DNA of 64,000 nucleotides from Thermincola carboxydiphila (GCA_016841045.1 JAENZX010000001.1:19541-83540); one strand, 5' to 3'; counted from the first letter of the stretch, positions 33,480-42,599 are shown. Numbers and translations are program-made. The notes: generated by a model from the letters alone, not told the origin.

Positions 33480-34337
33480 TTATTTTAACACTTCAAAACT
33501 AAAGCCCTCGTTTTTCAGCATTTCTATTATTGCTGGTAGTGCCTTAAGAGTATTTAAATGACCTTTTCCGTCATGTAATAGAATTATCATATTACTCCAT
33601 ATTCTGGGATTCTTTATCTGAAGCCTGACATTTTCTATAATTTGAGGCGTTGTAGGCTGCGGGTTTCTGGAGTCATATGAATCCACATTCCACTCAACAA
33701 GCCAGTAGTTATTTTTACCTAAGGACCTTCTGACAGGCCAGTTATTTCGCACCTTCCCACCCGGGTCCCGTACTATATAAGGTCTTAAGCCAACAGTTCT
33801 GTATATCACTTCCTCATTAATTTTTAATGATTTTAAAAACCCGCCTTTCACAGAATAAAGGTCCTGGTATCTATGATTATATGTATGATTTCCAACTACG
33901 TGTCCCCGTTTTACAATGTCCTTAAGAATTTCAGGGTATTTTTCTACACAGGTTCCTATAACAAAAAAAGTTGCCTTAACACCGTAGCTATCCAAAATGT
34001 CCAGAACAGTAGGTGTAATGGAAGCTTCTGGCCCGTCATCAAAAGTAAGAAATACTTTTTTTTCAACCTTTTGATCATTTACATTCTTCTCTGTTTGATC
34101 ATTTACATTCTTCTCTGTCGGTGGTTGGGCCATTACAGGCTCTACAACCGGTCTTGTCAAATCGGTTTTGCTTTTGGGAGTTGGCTTATCTTTAACCAAA
34201 TTTTGCCTCTGCTGAATTTTATGATATTCCTTTATAATGTAGGGGATACCCGTTTCCTTACCCTCAGTCGAAGTTGTGCACCCATTAATAACGAAGCCTG
34301 TAAGCAGGATTCCCAATATGATAATAATTCTGTACAT
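33480..34337 (-). CDS. Polysaccharide deacetylase (NodB domain) lipoprotein
   Basis: A 285-residue lipoprotein (lipobox VINGC). A Lys/Thr/Pro-rich linker follows, then a NodB carbohydrate esterase domain: TFDDGP with the catalytic and metal Asp residues, GNHTYNH with the two metal His, RDPGGKVR and a final LLHDGKG with the catalytic His. It removes acetyl groups from chitooligomers, peptidoglycan or other GlcNAc polymers outside the cell. Start ATG at 34337 (GTG at 34340 also possible) after GGGGGAG. The linker holds a tandem duplication (EKNVNDQ twice). The related BH0857/PdaA group is one candidate subfamily; the substrate is uncertain. Confidence 0.92.
   Translation of the reverse strand: MYRIIIILGILLTGFVINGCTTSTEGKETGIPYIIKEYHKIQQRQNLVKDKPTPKSKTDLTRPVVEPVMAQPPTEKNVNDQTEKNVNDQKVEKKVFLTFDDGPEASITPTVLDILDSYGVKATFFVIGTCVEKYPEILKDIVKRGHVVGNHTYNHRYQDLYSVKGGFLKSLKINEEVIYRTVGLRPYIVRDPGGKVRNNWPVRRSLGKNNYWLVEWNVDSYDSRNPQPTTPQIIENVRLQIKNPRIWSNMIILLHDGKGHLNTLKALPAIIEMLKNEGFSFEVLK
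34071..34118. repeat. Perfect 24-bp tandem duplication in the deacetylase linker
   Basis: Two identical, adjacent 24-bp units (34071-34094 and 34095-34118) add eight in-frame residues to the linker, so the change keeps the reading frame. The lack of any mismatch points to a recent slippage event. Confidence 0.85.
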
Positions 34338-34562
34338 CACTGTTACTCCCCCACATTTGTATGAAATATATACTTCGACAATTTTCTCTTTTAGCCTGCA
34401 AAAAATATTTGACCGTTAAAAATAACATGTCTTTCTTATCTTTCTTTATATCCTACAACATAAAAATTGAAATTCCGATAGAAATATATTAAAATGTATT
34501 AGAATGGTAGTGTTGCCATTCCTATAGCAATTCTGTAGTTATTACTTAAGGAGGTAAAATTA

Positions 34563-35864
34563 GTGGCAAAAATAATTCCGTTTAAGGGCATTAGGTACAA
34601 CCCCGCAAAAGTTGATTTTAATGACGTGGTTACTCCACCTTATGATGTTATAGATGCATCAGGTCAGAATTTCTTTTATGAAAAAAACCCTTACAACATT
34701 ATCCGCCTCGAACTGGGTAAAAAATCAGATGATGATAACGATACCAACAACAGGTATACCAGAGCGGCCCAATACCTTAAAGAATGGTTAGCCGCAGAAG
34801 TACTGGTACATGACGAGAAACCCTCTGTCTACCTGTACGAGCAGGAATTTGAGGCCAGAGGCGAAAAGAAAGTTCGCAGCGGCTTTATATCAGGAGTACA
34901 GTCAAATGACTATAGTAAAGGAGAAGTTCTCCCTCACGAGGAAACCCTTCCTAAACATAAAGCAGACAGGCTTCAATTAATGAAGGCCACATTGGCCAAC
35001 TTCAGTCCCATCTTCGGTTTGTACGCAGACCGTGAGCATATTATTGAAAAAGCTCTCGAAGCCGCCAAAGGCGGTCGGAAGCCAGATATAGAAGTAACTG
35101 ATGAAAACGGGGTAATCAACAGGTTATGGGTTATTTCTGATGAAAAGACTGTGGAAACAGTAGTTAAGGAAATGTCCGACAAGAAAATTTTTATTGCTGA
35201 CGGCCATCACAGATACGAAACCTCCGTTGCCTTCGGTAAAGAAATGGCTGCAGAAGGTAAGCCCGGATATGACTATCTTATGGTCAGCCTGGTAAACCTG
35301 TACAACGAAGGTCTGGTTGTTTTCCCCACTCACCGCGTAGTTAACAATGTTAAAGACCTTAGTGTGGAGAAGCTGCTGCAGGATTTATCAGAGGATTTTA
35401 CCGTGGAACAGGTGGCTGACGGAACGTCCCTTGATAACTTTGTCAATCTCCTGGAACAGAAAGGTGAAACAGCGCCTTCCTTCGGCCTTTATGCCGGGGC
35501 TAACAAATATTATCTTATCAGTCTGAAAAGCATTGATAAACTAGACAGTCTCAACCTGGAAGGCCGTTCATCCGCATGGCGTCGACTTGATGTTTCCATA
35601 CTCCATACCCTCATCCTGGAAAAACTGCTGGGAATAGGCAGTCAGCAAAGGGCTGACGAAAGCAACCTTGTTTATGTCAGGGATGAGAAATCCTCCAAAG
35701 AAATGGTGGATTCAGGCGCCGCTCAACTTGTGTTTTTCATGAATTCAACCAAGGTTGAAGAAGTCACCGATATAGCTACAGGCGGCGAAAAAATGCCCCA
35801 AAAGTCAACCTTCTTCTACCCCAAAGTAATTACGGGTATGGTAATAAATGATTACGAAAGATAA
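34563..35864 (+). CDS. DUF1015-family protein (SerK/SbnI-like)
   Basis: A 433-residue soluble protein of the DUF1015 family. Typical landmarks: a TPPYDVID motif near residue 23, NIIRLELGK, a VLPHEETLPKHKADR block, and IADGHHRYETS in the middle. Some members are ADP-dependent free serine kinases (SerK) or siderophore regulators (SbnI), and HHRY/HEET residues lie in the active site there. Most bacterial members are uncharacterised, so serine kinase activity is only a suggestion. The GTG start at 34563 has AGGAGG 8 nt upstream. It is monocistronic with a hairpin after the stop. Confidence 0.88.
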   Translation: MAKIIPFKGIRYNPAKVDFNDVVTPPYDVIDASGQNFFYEKNPYNIIRLELGKKSDDDNDTNNRYTRAAQYLKEWLAAEVLVHDEKPSVYLYEQEFEARGEKKVRSGFISGVQSNDYSKGEVLPHEETLPKHKADRLQLMKATLANFSPIFGLYADREHIIEKALEAAKGGRKPDIEVTDENGVINRLWVISDEKTVETVVKEMSDKKIFIADGHHRYETSVAFGKEMAAEGKPGYDYLMVSLVNLYNEGLVVFPTHRVVNNVKDLSVEKLLQDLSEDFTVEQVADGTSLDNFVNLLEQKGETAPSFGLYAGANKYYLISLKSIDKLDSLNLEGRSSAWRRLDVSILHTLILEKLLGIGSQQRADESNLVYVRDEKSSKEMVDSGAAQLVFFMNSTKVEEVTDIATGGEKMPQKSTFFYPKVITGMVINDYER

Positions 35865-35870
35865 GTTCGC

Positions 35871-35894
35871 AGGGCTGTCAAAAAAGGCAGCCCT
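35871..35894 (+). terminator. Hairpin after the DUF1015 gene
   Basis: AGGGCTG pairs with CAGCCCT over a 10-nt loop, 7 bp past the stop. The following sequence is only weakly T-rich. Confidence 0.5.
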
Positions 35895-35907
35895 ATTCTA
35901 TTGCCTG

Positions 35908-36154
35908 GGATAGGTGTTGAGCCTCCCAAAACCGAAACTCCACTCAGGACATGACAACCAAATAACGCAAAAGAAAAATCGGCTCCCCCGCCGATAGGTA
36001 CATCCATGCGCGCTTTCGCGCGGTCCTGCGAGCCCTCGGACTACCTAACGGCGGGCGCGAAACGTCCTATTTCGCGGCCGATTTTTCTAATTGCGTTATT
36101 TCGGTCATGTCACTGAGTTCCATTAACGGTTTTGTCCGGCTAAACACCTATCCC
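35908..36154. repeat. 247-bp nested palindromic element, divergent copy 4
   Basis: The outer arms GGGATAGGTGTT and AACACCTATCCC pair perfectly. Inner stems include GCC/GGC, AACCG/CGGTT, GACATGAC/GTCATGTC, AATAACGCAA/TTGCGTTATT and AAAAATCGGC/GCCGATTTTT. The head has one long hairpin (TAGGTA/TACCTA, inner GCGCGC/GCGCG) and one short one, CGCGAAA-CGTCCTA-TTTCGCG, whose loop holds the GTCC also seen in copies 2 and 3. End sequences differ from copies 1-3, so it is a related but separate subfamily. A further inverted repeat (CGCATTTCT/AGAAATGCG, 36209-36241) follows up to the end of alr. The gene-free stretch 35865-36244 is filled by these structures. Confidence 0.75.
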
Positions 36155-36244
36155 TTTAATAGGAGGCTACCTTTTTTGAACTGGTGGGCTACCCCCGAGG
36201 AGTAAGCCGCATTTCTAAGCGTTGGTGCGTTAAGAAATGCGTAG

Positions 36245-37384
36245 TCATGAGCCTTTATACACCCGGGGGACTCGGTGGCTTACCATACAAACAATCTCAT
36301 AGTTGATAGTCCCCAAGATTTCTGCCAGTTCATCAGCAGTGATTTCCTGCTCACCCTGGCGTCCAATAAGGACTACTTCATCACCTATTTCGACCTTCGG
36401 TATAGTGCTTACATCAACCATAAATTGATCCATACATATCCTTCCTATAACAGGAACCCTGGCCCCTCTTATAAGGACATGAGCTTTGTTAGACAAGAGT
36501 CTGGTATAACCGTCTGCATAACCTACAGGTATTGTAGCTATTTTTGTTTCTTTGTCAGTTATGTATGTTCTACCGTAACTTATACTGGTTCCCGCAGGAA
36601 CGGTTTTAACATTGGCGACCCGAGCTTTAAAGCTTAATGCCGGTCTTAGATTAATTTTATCTTTGAGTACTTCGCCGGAGGGATAGAGTCCGTATAGGCT
36701 AATCCCAGCTCGGACCATATCCGCATGGAATTGAGGTAGGTCGATAATAGCTGCACTGTTGGCAAGATGTCTTATAGGTATATTAACCCCCAGCTTCTTT
36801 AACTGGTTATCAATCATAATGAATTTCTCAAATTGTTTTTTAGAATACTCTTTGTCAATAATGTCAGATACTGCAAAATGGGTGAACATACCCTCCAGCT
36901 CAAGACCCGGAAGAGACGCAATCTCCTTTATCTCCGGACCAATATCTTTATTAGTCAAAAAACCCAGCCTGCCCATCCCGGTGTCTATCTTGATATGGAC
37001 TTTAGCCTTCTTATTTAAAATTGCGGCCGCCTCGGACACGACCCGGGCCCCCTCATTATTATAGACTGTCAGAGTAATATCTTGCCTGACAGCTTCGGCC
37101 ACCTGCTCAGAGGGGGTGTACCCTAGAATAAGAATTGGGGCATTTATTCCAGCGTTTTTCAACTCCAGAGCCTCATCCAAAATGGCAACACCCAGATAAT
37201 CAGCTCCAGCAGCCAAAACAGCCCTGCTTATCTGTGCGGCGCCATGACCATATGCATTTGCTTTTACAATTGCCATGATTTTTGCTTTTTTGTCAGTTAC
37301 CCTGCGCATTTCCTTTAAGTTGTGGGTAATAGCTAATAGATCAATTTCAGCCCAGGCCGGTCTTGTAACAGAATCTGTTGTCAT
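36245..37384 (-). CDS. alr: Alanine racemase
   Basis: A 379-residue PLP enzyme making D-alanine for peptidoglycan. The PLP lysine is in VKANAYGHG (Lys about 41), the second catalytic residue is Tyr in ISYGRTYIT, and the dimer-interface GRICMDQFMVD segment follows. The start is ATG at 37384, four bases after the stop of the CBS-domain gene, with a GGAGAAG sequence upstream; a longer in-frame start at 37453 would overlap that gene by 65 bp and is rejected. It is the last gene of the leftward acpS-nnr-CBS-alr series, an arrangement common in clostridia. The 3' end merges with a palindromic region. Confidence 0.95.
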   Translation of the reverse strand: MTTDSVTRPAWAEIDLLAITHNLKEMRRVTDKKAKIMAIVKANAYGHGAAQISRAVLAAGADYLGVAILDEALELKNAGINAPILILGYTPSEQVAEAVRQDITLTVYNNEGARVVSEAAAILNKKAKVHIKIDTGMGRLGFLTNKDIGPEIKEIASLPGLELEGMFTHFAVSDIIDKEYSKKQFEKFIMIDNQLKKLGVNIPIRHLANSAAIIDLPQFHADMVRAGISLYGLYPSGEVLKDKINLRPALSFKARVANVKTVPAGTSISYGRTYITDKETKIATIPVGYADGYTRLLSNKAHVLIRGARVPVIGRICMDQFMVDVSTIPKVEIGDEVVLIGRQGEQEITADELAEILGTINYEIVCMVSHRVPRVYKGS

Positions 37385-37388
37385 CTTT

Positions 37389-37841
37389 CTACTTCTTCTC
37401 CGCCATGGATTTAATAATATCTGCCCTGGTGACAATCCCCACCAGTTTATCATCCCTGACTACAGGAACTCGGTTTATACCTTCACCTGACATAAGTGTC
37501 ACAATTTCCTCAATGGGAGTATCCTCATCAACTGTTGCAGGAACAACTGTCATTATGTCAGCTACTTTATAAGCAAAGGCTTTTCTAAGCTCTTCCCTAA
37601 AATCCTCCGGATCATCAAGATAAATAACCCCACCGAGAATCTGTATAAATGCCGGTGGCCGTATTTCTTGATTCCTGATTATTAAATCTCCTTCCGATAC
37701 AACACCTATCACTTCCTTGTTTTCGTTTATTACAGGAACCCCGCTAATTTTGTTTTCCAGAAGAATTTTTATTACATCCTCAACCGTGTCGTCAGACCCA
37801 ACTGTTATTACATCTGTGGTCATTATCTCTTTTGCCAGCAT
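37389..37841 (-). CDS. Tandem CBS-domain protein
   Basis: A 150-residue protein made of two CBS domains: one begins AKEIMTTDVITVGSDDTVEDV, the other VADIMTVVPATVDEDTPIEEI. CBS pairs bind adenosine nucleotides and report energy state. The insert between the two (QEIRPPAFIQILGGVIYLDD) is typical of stand-alone members in Firmicutes. AAGGAGG precedes the ATG. It is positioned between nnr and alr and is probably co-transcribed with them. The target is unknown. Confidence 0.92.
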   Translation of the reverse strand: MLAKEIMTTDVITVGSDDTVEDVIKILLENKISGVPVINENKEVIGVVSEGDLIIRNQEIRPPAFIQILGGVIYLDDPEDFREELRKAFAYKVADIMTVVPATVDEDTPIEEIVTLMSGEGINRVPVVRDDKLVGIVTRADIIKSMAEKK

Positions 37842-37860
37842 AAACTGTCCCTCCTTACAT

Positions 37861-39405
37861 TTAATAACCTCTAGTTGCTTCTGGCATATACTCCAGCAAG
37901 TCCCCCGCTACAAGCGAAAGCATACTTTTTTTCTCTGCTGCCAGATCGCCTGCCAGACCATGAAAGTAAACTCCTGTAACAGCCGCTTTAATAGGAGTAA
38001 GCCCCTGGCCAATAAAAGCGGCAATCATTCCAGTTAAAATGTCCCCTGTCCCCCCTGAAGCCATTCCCGGATTTCCAGTAGGATTAATATACAGGGAGCC
38101 GTCAGGATCTGCAATAACAGAACGATCCCCTTTTAAAACCACGACGGCATTCCATTTCTTTGCGGATTCTATAGTAATTTCAACTCTATTATTCTGTACT
38201 TCTTCGGTTTTTATCCCAAGGAGTCTGGACATCTCACCTGGATGGGGTGTTAATACCAGAGGTGCTTTGGATTTATTCAATATATCAGTTGACCCAGCCA
38301 GAGCATTTAATCCGTCTGCATCAACAACAACGGGTGTCTCTACCGAAAGCAGAACCTGCCTGACTAATTCCATAGTATCCCCGTTGGTTGACATCCCCGG
38401 TCCCAAAGCTAAAACATCTGCCTGGCCGGTCAGTTCTGTAATGTCCTCCAGAGCATCTAGGCTTATACTGATGTCATCAGTCTCAGGAAGAGGTTTGGTC
38501 ATGACTTCGGTCAGCTTAACTTCCATGAGGTCATGCAAACTGGTAGGCACTGCAGCAGTCACAAGACCAGCTCCCGCTGTAAGTGCTGCCATACTTGTCA
38601 TGGCCGCTGCCCCAGTAAGTCCACGGGAGCCTCCCACGACTAAAACCCTCCCGTACGTACCCTTATGGCTGTCAGCCTTTCTTTCGGGCAGTAGGGCTTT
38701 TACTATTTCATTTGTCACAAGGTACCTTTTTATTTGCTGACCTTTAACCAAACTGTCGGGGATGGATATATCGACAACAGAAAGCTTCCCCACATATTCA
38801 GGCCCAGCCCCAATTATAAGCCCAAGTTTATTTTGGCCAAAAGTAATGGTGCTGGCAGCTTTTATACAAGGTCCGTTAACCCGGCCTGTATCAGCTTCTA
38901 GTCCGGATGGAATGTCTACTGAAATCACGGGTTTTTCAGATGTGTTTATTATTTCTATGACATTCCCAATGTTGGTTGGAATCATGCCCCTAAAACCTGT
39001 TCCAAATATTGCATCAATCACCACATCCGCATATACCATCGCTAACCTTACGATATTCAGGCTATTGGGCTTTATTATAGGGAATACTTTATGTCCCATT
39101 GCTATTAGAATTTCCATGTTGGTCTTGGCATCCCCCGTCATTTCTTCGGGCTCTGCCAACAGAAAAACCTTTACTTCAGCTCCCGCGTTTAAAAGATGTC
39201 GGGCAACAACAAATCCATCCCCTCCGTTATTACCTCTGCCTGCAAAAATAGTGACTGTTTTGCCTTTAGGATTACCGATTAAATTAAAGACTTCCTGCAC
39301 AATCTTGAGACCGGCGTTTTCCATCAGCACTATACCCGGAATTCCCAGTTGGTTTATTGCTGCGTGGTCAAGTTTGCGCATTTCTTCGGCAGTTAACAAA
39401 TACAA
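37861..39405 (-). CDS. nnr: Bifunctional NAD(P)H-hydrate epimerase / ADP-dependent dehydratase
   Basis: A 514-residue repair enzyme for damaged NAD(P)H hydrates. The N-terminal YjeF_N domain (about 1-215) is the epimerase, with GRGNNGGDGFVVARHL and SVDIPSGL. The C-terminal YjeF_C domain (about 230-510) is the dehydratase, with VVGGSRGLTGAAAM, ALGPGM, LTPHPGEM and the GTGDILTGMIAA loop with its catalytic Asp. The TTG start at 39405 has GGGGTG 7 nt upstream and gives the standard YLLTAEEM N-terminus. The acpS gene lies 22 bp upstream, a pairing conserved in many Firmicutes. Confidence 0.95.
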   Translation of the reverse strand: MYLLTAEEMRKLDHAAINQLGIPGIVLMENAGLKIVQEVFNLIGNPKGKTVTIFAGRGNNGGDGFVVARHLLNAGAEVKVFLLAEPEEMTGDAKTNMEILIAMGHKVFPIIKPNSLNIVRLAMVYADVVIDAIFGTGFRGMIPTNIGNVIEIINTSEKPVISVDIPSGLEADTGRVNGPCIKAASTITFGQNKLGLIIGAGPEYVGKLSVVDISIPDSLVKGQQIKRYLVTNEIVKALLPERKADSHKGTYGRVLVVGGSRGLTGAAAMTSMAALTAGAGLVTAAVPTSLHDLMEVKLTEVMTKPLPETDDISISLDALEDITELTGQADVLALGPGMSTNGDTMELVRQVLLSVETPVVVDADGLNALAGSTDILNKSKAPLVLTPHPGEMSRLLGIKTEEVQNNRVEITIESAKKWNAVVVLKGDRSVIADPDGSLYINPTGNPGMASGGTGDILTGMIAAFIGQGLTPIKAAVTGVYFHGLAGDLAAEKKSMLSLVAGDLLEYMPEATRGY

Positions 39406-39427
39406 ATGTATTCACCCCGTCTATATA

Positions 39428-39796
39428 TTAATATGCTATAGCGAATGCAATGGCATAATCACGACTATGACTAAGCGAAATTTCTATTGTGGAAATACCA
39501 AGCTCAAACATCTTGTCTTTTGCTCTGCCATGTAAAAAAATTTCCGGTTTTCCACTCTTCTGATTAGTTATTTCTATATCAGTCCATTTAATTTTTCCTA
39601 TCCCCGCCCCCAGCGCTTTAGAAACCGCTTCCTTTGCTGCGAATCTTGCTGCTAGCGAGGGAGTACGTGACTTTTCAGCCATACAATCTTCCAGTTCCCT
39701 GGCAGTGTAAACCCGTCGAAAAAATCCGCTATGACGACTTATTGCTTTTTCAATCCTTGAAATCTCAACTATATCAACGCCTGTTCCTTTAATCAT
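39428..39796 (-). CDS. acpS: Holo-[acyl-carrier-protein] synthase
   Basis: A 122-residue phosphopantetheinyl transferase that moves 4'-phosphopantetheine from CoA to ACP. The motifs GTGVDIVEI (Mg-binding Asp) and ARFAAKEAVSKALG (Glu and Lys) are complete, and the final SLSHSRDYAIAFAI strand is normal. GAGGTA precedes the ATG. It is the first gene of the acpS-nnr-CBS-alr series. Confidence 0.96.
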   Translation of the reverse strand: MIKGTGVDIVEISRIEKAISRHSGFFRRVYTARELEDCMAEKSRTPSLAARFAAKEAVSKALGAGIGKIKWTDIEITNQKSGKPEIFLHGRAKDKMFELGISTIEISLSHSRDYAIAFAIAY

Positions 39797-39880
39797 AACT
39801 CTTACCTCTTTATTATCATTATCATCTAAGTAGAATTGCCATTATTGACCAATGTATTCATTCTTCAAAAAAAGATAAAA

Positions 39881-39899
39881 CCCTGCAAGTTATGCAGGG
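39881..39899 (-). terminator. Terminator after the cheW gene
   Basis: CCCTGC-AAGTTAT-GCAGGG hairpin followed on the minus strand by TTTTATCTTTTTTT, 15 bp beyond the stop at 39914. Confidence 0.85.
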
Positions 39900-39913
39900 A
39901 AGTAATTTAATCG

Positions 39914-40399
39914 TTATGCTGATTGTTCATTTACAGTGTTGAGCTGTGTTTTCTCTTCATCAGTTAAAAGCTTATCTAAGTCAAGCATAATTAAAAGCCG
40001 TTCCTCTACTTTGGCAACCCCTGTGATATACCTGGAATCAATCCCACTCACAATATTAGGTGCCGGTTCGATATCCGAAGTGTTTATCCTAAGCACTTCC
40101 GAAACTGAGTCAACCTGAACCCCAAAGGTGCTGCCATTCACCTGAATGACGATTATCCTGGCATCTCCGGTGTATTCAGTTAACTCGAGGTCAAATCTCT
40201 TTTTCAGATCCACTATAGGGATAATCTGGCCCCGCAGGTTAATGATTCCCTCAATGAACTTGGGGGACTTTGGAACCTTTGTCGCAGTTGTGAGTCTGTT
40301 AATTTCCTTTATTTGTGTAATTGGGACACCATACTCTTCTGTCCCTATTCCAAAAACCACAAACTGACATTCTGCACCAGCGGAACTGTTATGTTCCAT
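39914..40399 (-). CDS. cheW: CheW-like chemotaxis coupling protein
   Basis: A 161-residue CheW domain. Family patterns are visible: QFVVFGIGTEEYGVPI at the start, IKEINR, then GIINLRGQIIPIVDLKKRF and a final GVAKVEERLLIMLDLDKLL. CheW bridges chemoreceptors and the CheA kinase; stand-alone genes away from the main chemotaxis cluster are common. AGGAGG precedes the ATG. It lies downstream of the LytS/LytTR pair but a 63-bp gap separates them; co-transcription is possible. Confidence 0.93.
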   Translation of the reverse strand: MEHNSSAGAECQFVVFGIGTEEYGVPITQIKEINRLTTATKVPKSPKFIEGIINLRGQIIPIVDLKKRFDLELTEYTGDARIIVIQVNGSTFGVQVDSVSEVLRINTSDIEPAPNIVSGIDSRYITGVAKVEERLLIMLDLDKLLTDEEKTQLNTVNEQSA

Positions 40400-40462
40400 A
40401 TAATCCCCTCCTAGAAATCAAACTCTTTCTAGGCATTCGACAAATGTTGCCAAATTCCTTCA

Positions 40463-41287
40463 TCACATACCCAAAATCTTCCTAAGTTTTTTCGCCTGAG
40501 CCCGGCTGACCGGCACTTCACTCTTGTCGTTATCTTCTACTATAAGGGTATAAGTACCGTTAAAAAACGGAATGATTTCTTTGACTTTATGAAGGTTTAC
40601 AAGATAACACCGATGAGTCCTAAAAAACATAGACGAATTCAAGCGGCTTTCGAGTTCTTTAAGAGTAAATCTTGTAAAAAGCTTATCGGTAAAAGTTTTG
40701 ATATAAACATAATCCTGTTCGGTAAAGGCATATATTATATCAGATTCGTTTACCAGTATGGTCTTACCCTGCTTTTCCGCCGGAATCCTATCTATTTTTA
40801 TCTGTGATTTAGTGGCTGTTCCGTTTTGTTCTCCCTCTGATGCAGCCTGAGACTGGTCCTGCTTTGAATTTTCATCACCGGCCGTCTGCTCGGCTTCAAT
40901 TTTAGACTGCTGTTTTTGCTGTTGGTTTATTTTTTCTATCTTTCGTATAGTTTGTGTAAGACGTTTTTCATCAAAAGGTTTAAGGATATAATCCACAGCA
41001 TTAACTTCGAAGGCCCTGACTGCATATTCATCATAAGCAGTTACAAAAACCACATGAGGGGGATTTGGCATTTCCTGCACCTTTGCCCCGACCTCAAGCC
41101 CGTTCATGCCCGGCATTTCAATATCAATAAATAAAATAGAATAATCCAGGGCTTGTATAAGGGTCAAAGCTTCCTGGGCATTAGTTGCTTCACCCACAAC
41201 CTCAATATTATCAAACGCATTCAAATGATATCTGAGTTCTTTTCTTGCCGGATACTCATCGTCAACGATAAGGGCCTTAAGCTTCAT
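40463..41287 (-). CDS. LytTR-type response regulator
   Basis: A 274-residue response regulator: a receiver domain (about 1-120, acidic DD at 9-10, phospho-acceptor Asp55 in FIDIEMPG, Lys in LKPFDEK), a Gln/Glu/Ser-rich linker (about 130-172) and a LytTR DNA-binding domain (about 178-272, with FFRTHRCYLVNLHKV). It is the partner of the kinase gene just upstream, which it overlaps by 11 bp. Members control autolysin, carbon-starvation or pyruvate responses (LytR, YpdB, BtsR). AGGAGG lies upstream of the ATG. The linker is longer than usual. Confidence 0.94.
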   Translation of the reverse strand: MKLKALIVDDEYPARKELRYHLNAFDNIEVVGEATNAQEALTLIQALDYSILFIDIEMPGMNGLEVGAKVQEMPNPPHVVFVTAYDEYAVRAFEVNAVDYILKPFDEKRLTQTIRKIEKINQQQKQQSKIEAEQTAGDENSKQDQSQAASEGEQNGTATKSQIKIDRIPAEKQGKTILVNESDIIYAFTEQDYVYIKTFTDKLFTRFTLKELESRLNSSMFFRTHRCYLVNLHKVKEIIPFFNGTYTLIVEDNDKSEVPVSRAQAKKLRKILGM

Positions 41288-42599
41288 TTACTTTCCTCCC
41301 CTCTTCTTCCATATCAAGCATTAAAGGCAGTCTCACGTGCATTGTAGTACCTTTGCCTACCTCACTGGAAATCTTTAACCCATATTCTTCGCCAAATAAA
41401 CTCTTCAGCCTTTCGTGAACATTTGAAAGACCTACCCCGTTACCTGAACCAACACCGGGAAGCAGTACCTTATCAATTTGATCCGGTGGAATCCCAACCC
41501 CGTCATCCTTAACCATAATTTCCAATTCACCGTGAACTTTTTTAACAATTATTTGTACTGCACCTGCTCCAACCTTTGGCGTAACACCATGCTTCACTGC
41601 GTTTTCCACTAATGGTTGTAAGGTTAATACAGGAATCTGATAGTTCATAAGACTTTTGTCAATGTCTCTAAGAATTCGCAGTTTCTCTCTAAACCTGGCT
41701 TTTTCCAAAACCAGATAGGTGTTAATATATTCAAGTTCTTCCTTAAGTGTATTAAAATGTCCATGCCGTTTAAGGGTCTGCCGGAAAAATGTAGCCAGGC
41801 GTATCAACAACCTGCGAGCCGTCTCCGGGTTTGTACGACTGAACATTATAATAGTATTCAGTGTATTAAAGAGAAAGTGCGGGTTAATCTGTGCATGCAG
41901 GGCCTGAAGCTCGGCTTTAGTGACTAGCTGGCTTTGCCTGTCGAGTTCAGCAAGTTCCATCTGCACCCCTAACAGTTGGGCAATACCTACTGCTAGCTTT
42001 ACAACGTGCGGCGGCATTTTTCCTTCTCTGGTCTGATAAATTTTTACACAGCCTTCTATCTGACCTCTGCACCTAAGCGGTGCAATAACAGCTGCTTCCA
42101 GAGGACAGTTGCAGTCCTTGACAGCGCATTTGAGCTTAGCCTTATTATCAACAATTTTAAGCTCACCGTTTTGAAGCACCTGTCTTGTAGCCTCAGTAAG
42201 AATAAGCCGACCTGGCTGGTTGCGTTCACATCCCCCTCCCACATACGCCAGAACCCGTTCCCGGTTAGTTATGGCTACAGCTGCTACATCACTTATCTTA
42301 AGTATGATCTCAGCTGCTCTTTGTGCGGTCTCTTCGTTTAAGCCCTGTCTTAGAAACGGCAGTGTTTCATTAGCAATCTTGAGAGTAGAATCAATCTGTT
42401 CTTCAGCGTCTTCAAGTCTGATTTCAATTTTTCTTGACTTCACATAATCAAAAAGCAGATGAGTCCCTATAGCGTTAAATAAGAAAAACACAGCAGAAAT
42501 GACAAATGGATGTGGTGTAACCCCAGCAGCGACGAAAACAACACCAAACTGGACTACGGTCATTCCGGCAGCAATAGCAGCAATTCTCAGAAGCTGCAT
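41277..42599 (-). CDS. LytS/YpdA-type sensor histidine kinase
   Basis: A 440-residue kinase: two N-terminal transmembrane helices (about 5-50), a GAF-like domain (about 80-205) with three Cys (CAVKDCNCP), then the His_kinase domain with phospho-acceptor His in QINPHFLFNTLN and a HATPase region (LVENAVKHG, VKDDGVGIP, GVGLSNVHERL). It has only two membrane helices instead of the 5TM-5TMR module of classical LytS, so sensing probably rests on the GAF domain; the Cys trio hints at metal or redox sensing, which is inference. It overlaps the response regulator gene by 11 bp. Confidence 0.92.
   Translation of the reverse strand: MQLLRIAAIAAGMTVVQFGVVFVAAGVTPHPFVISAVFFLFNAIGTHLLFDYVKSRKIEIRLEDAEEQIDSTLKIANETLPFLRQGLNEETAQRAAEIILKISDVAAVAITNRERVLAYVGGGCERNQPGRLILTEATRQVLQNGELKIVDNKAKLKCAVKDCNCPLEAAVIAPLRCRGQIEGCVKIYQTREGKMPPHVVKLAVGIAQLLGVQMELAELDRQSQLVTKAELQALHAQINPHFLFNTLNTIIMFSRTNPETARRLLIRLATFFRQTLKRHGHFNTLKEELEYINTYLVLEKARFREKLRILRDIDKSLMNYQIPVLTLQPLVENAVKHGVTPKVGAGAVQIIVKKVHGELEIMVKDDGVGIPPDQIDKVLLPGVGSGNGVGLSNVHERLKSLFGEEYGLKISSEVGKGTTMHVRLPLMLDMEEEGRKVNEA

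Noticed and set aside
38039-39535. Two long plus-strand frames of 233 and 257 codons opposite nnr and acpS
   Set aside because: The minus-strand proteins have complete family motifs and ribosome binding sites; the opposite frames are Ser/Thr/Pro-rich without any motif.
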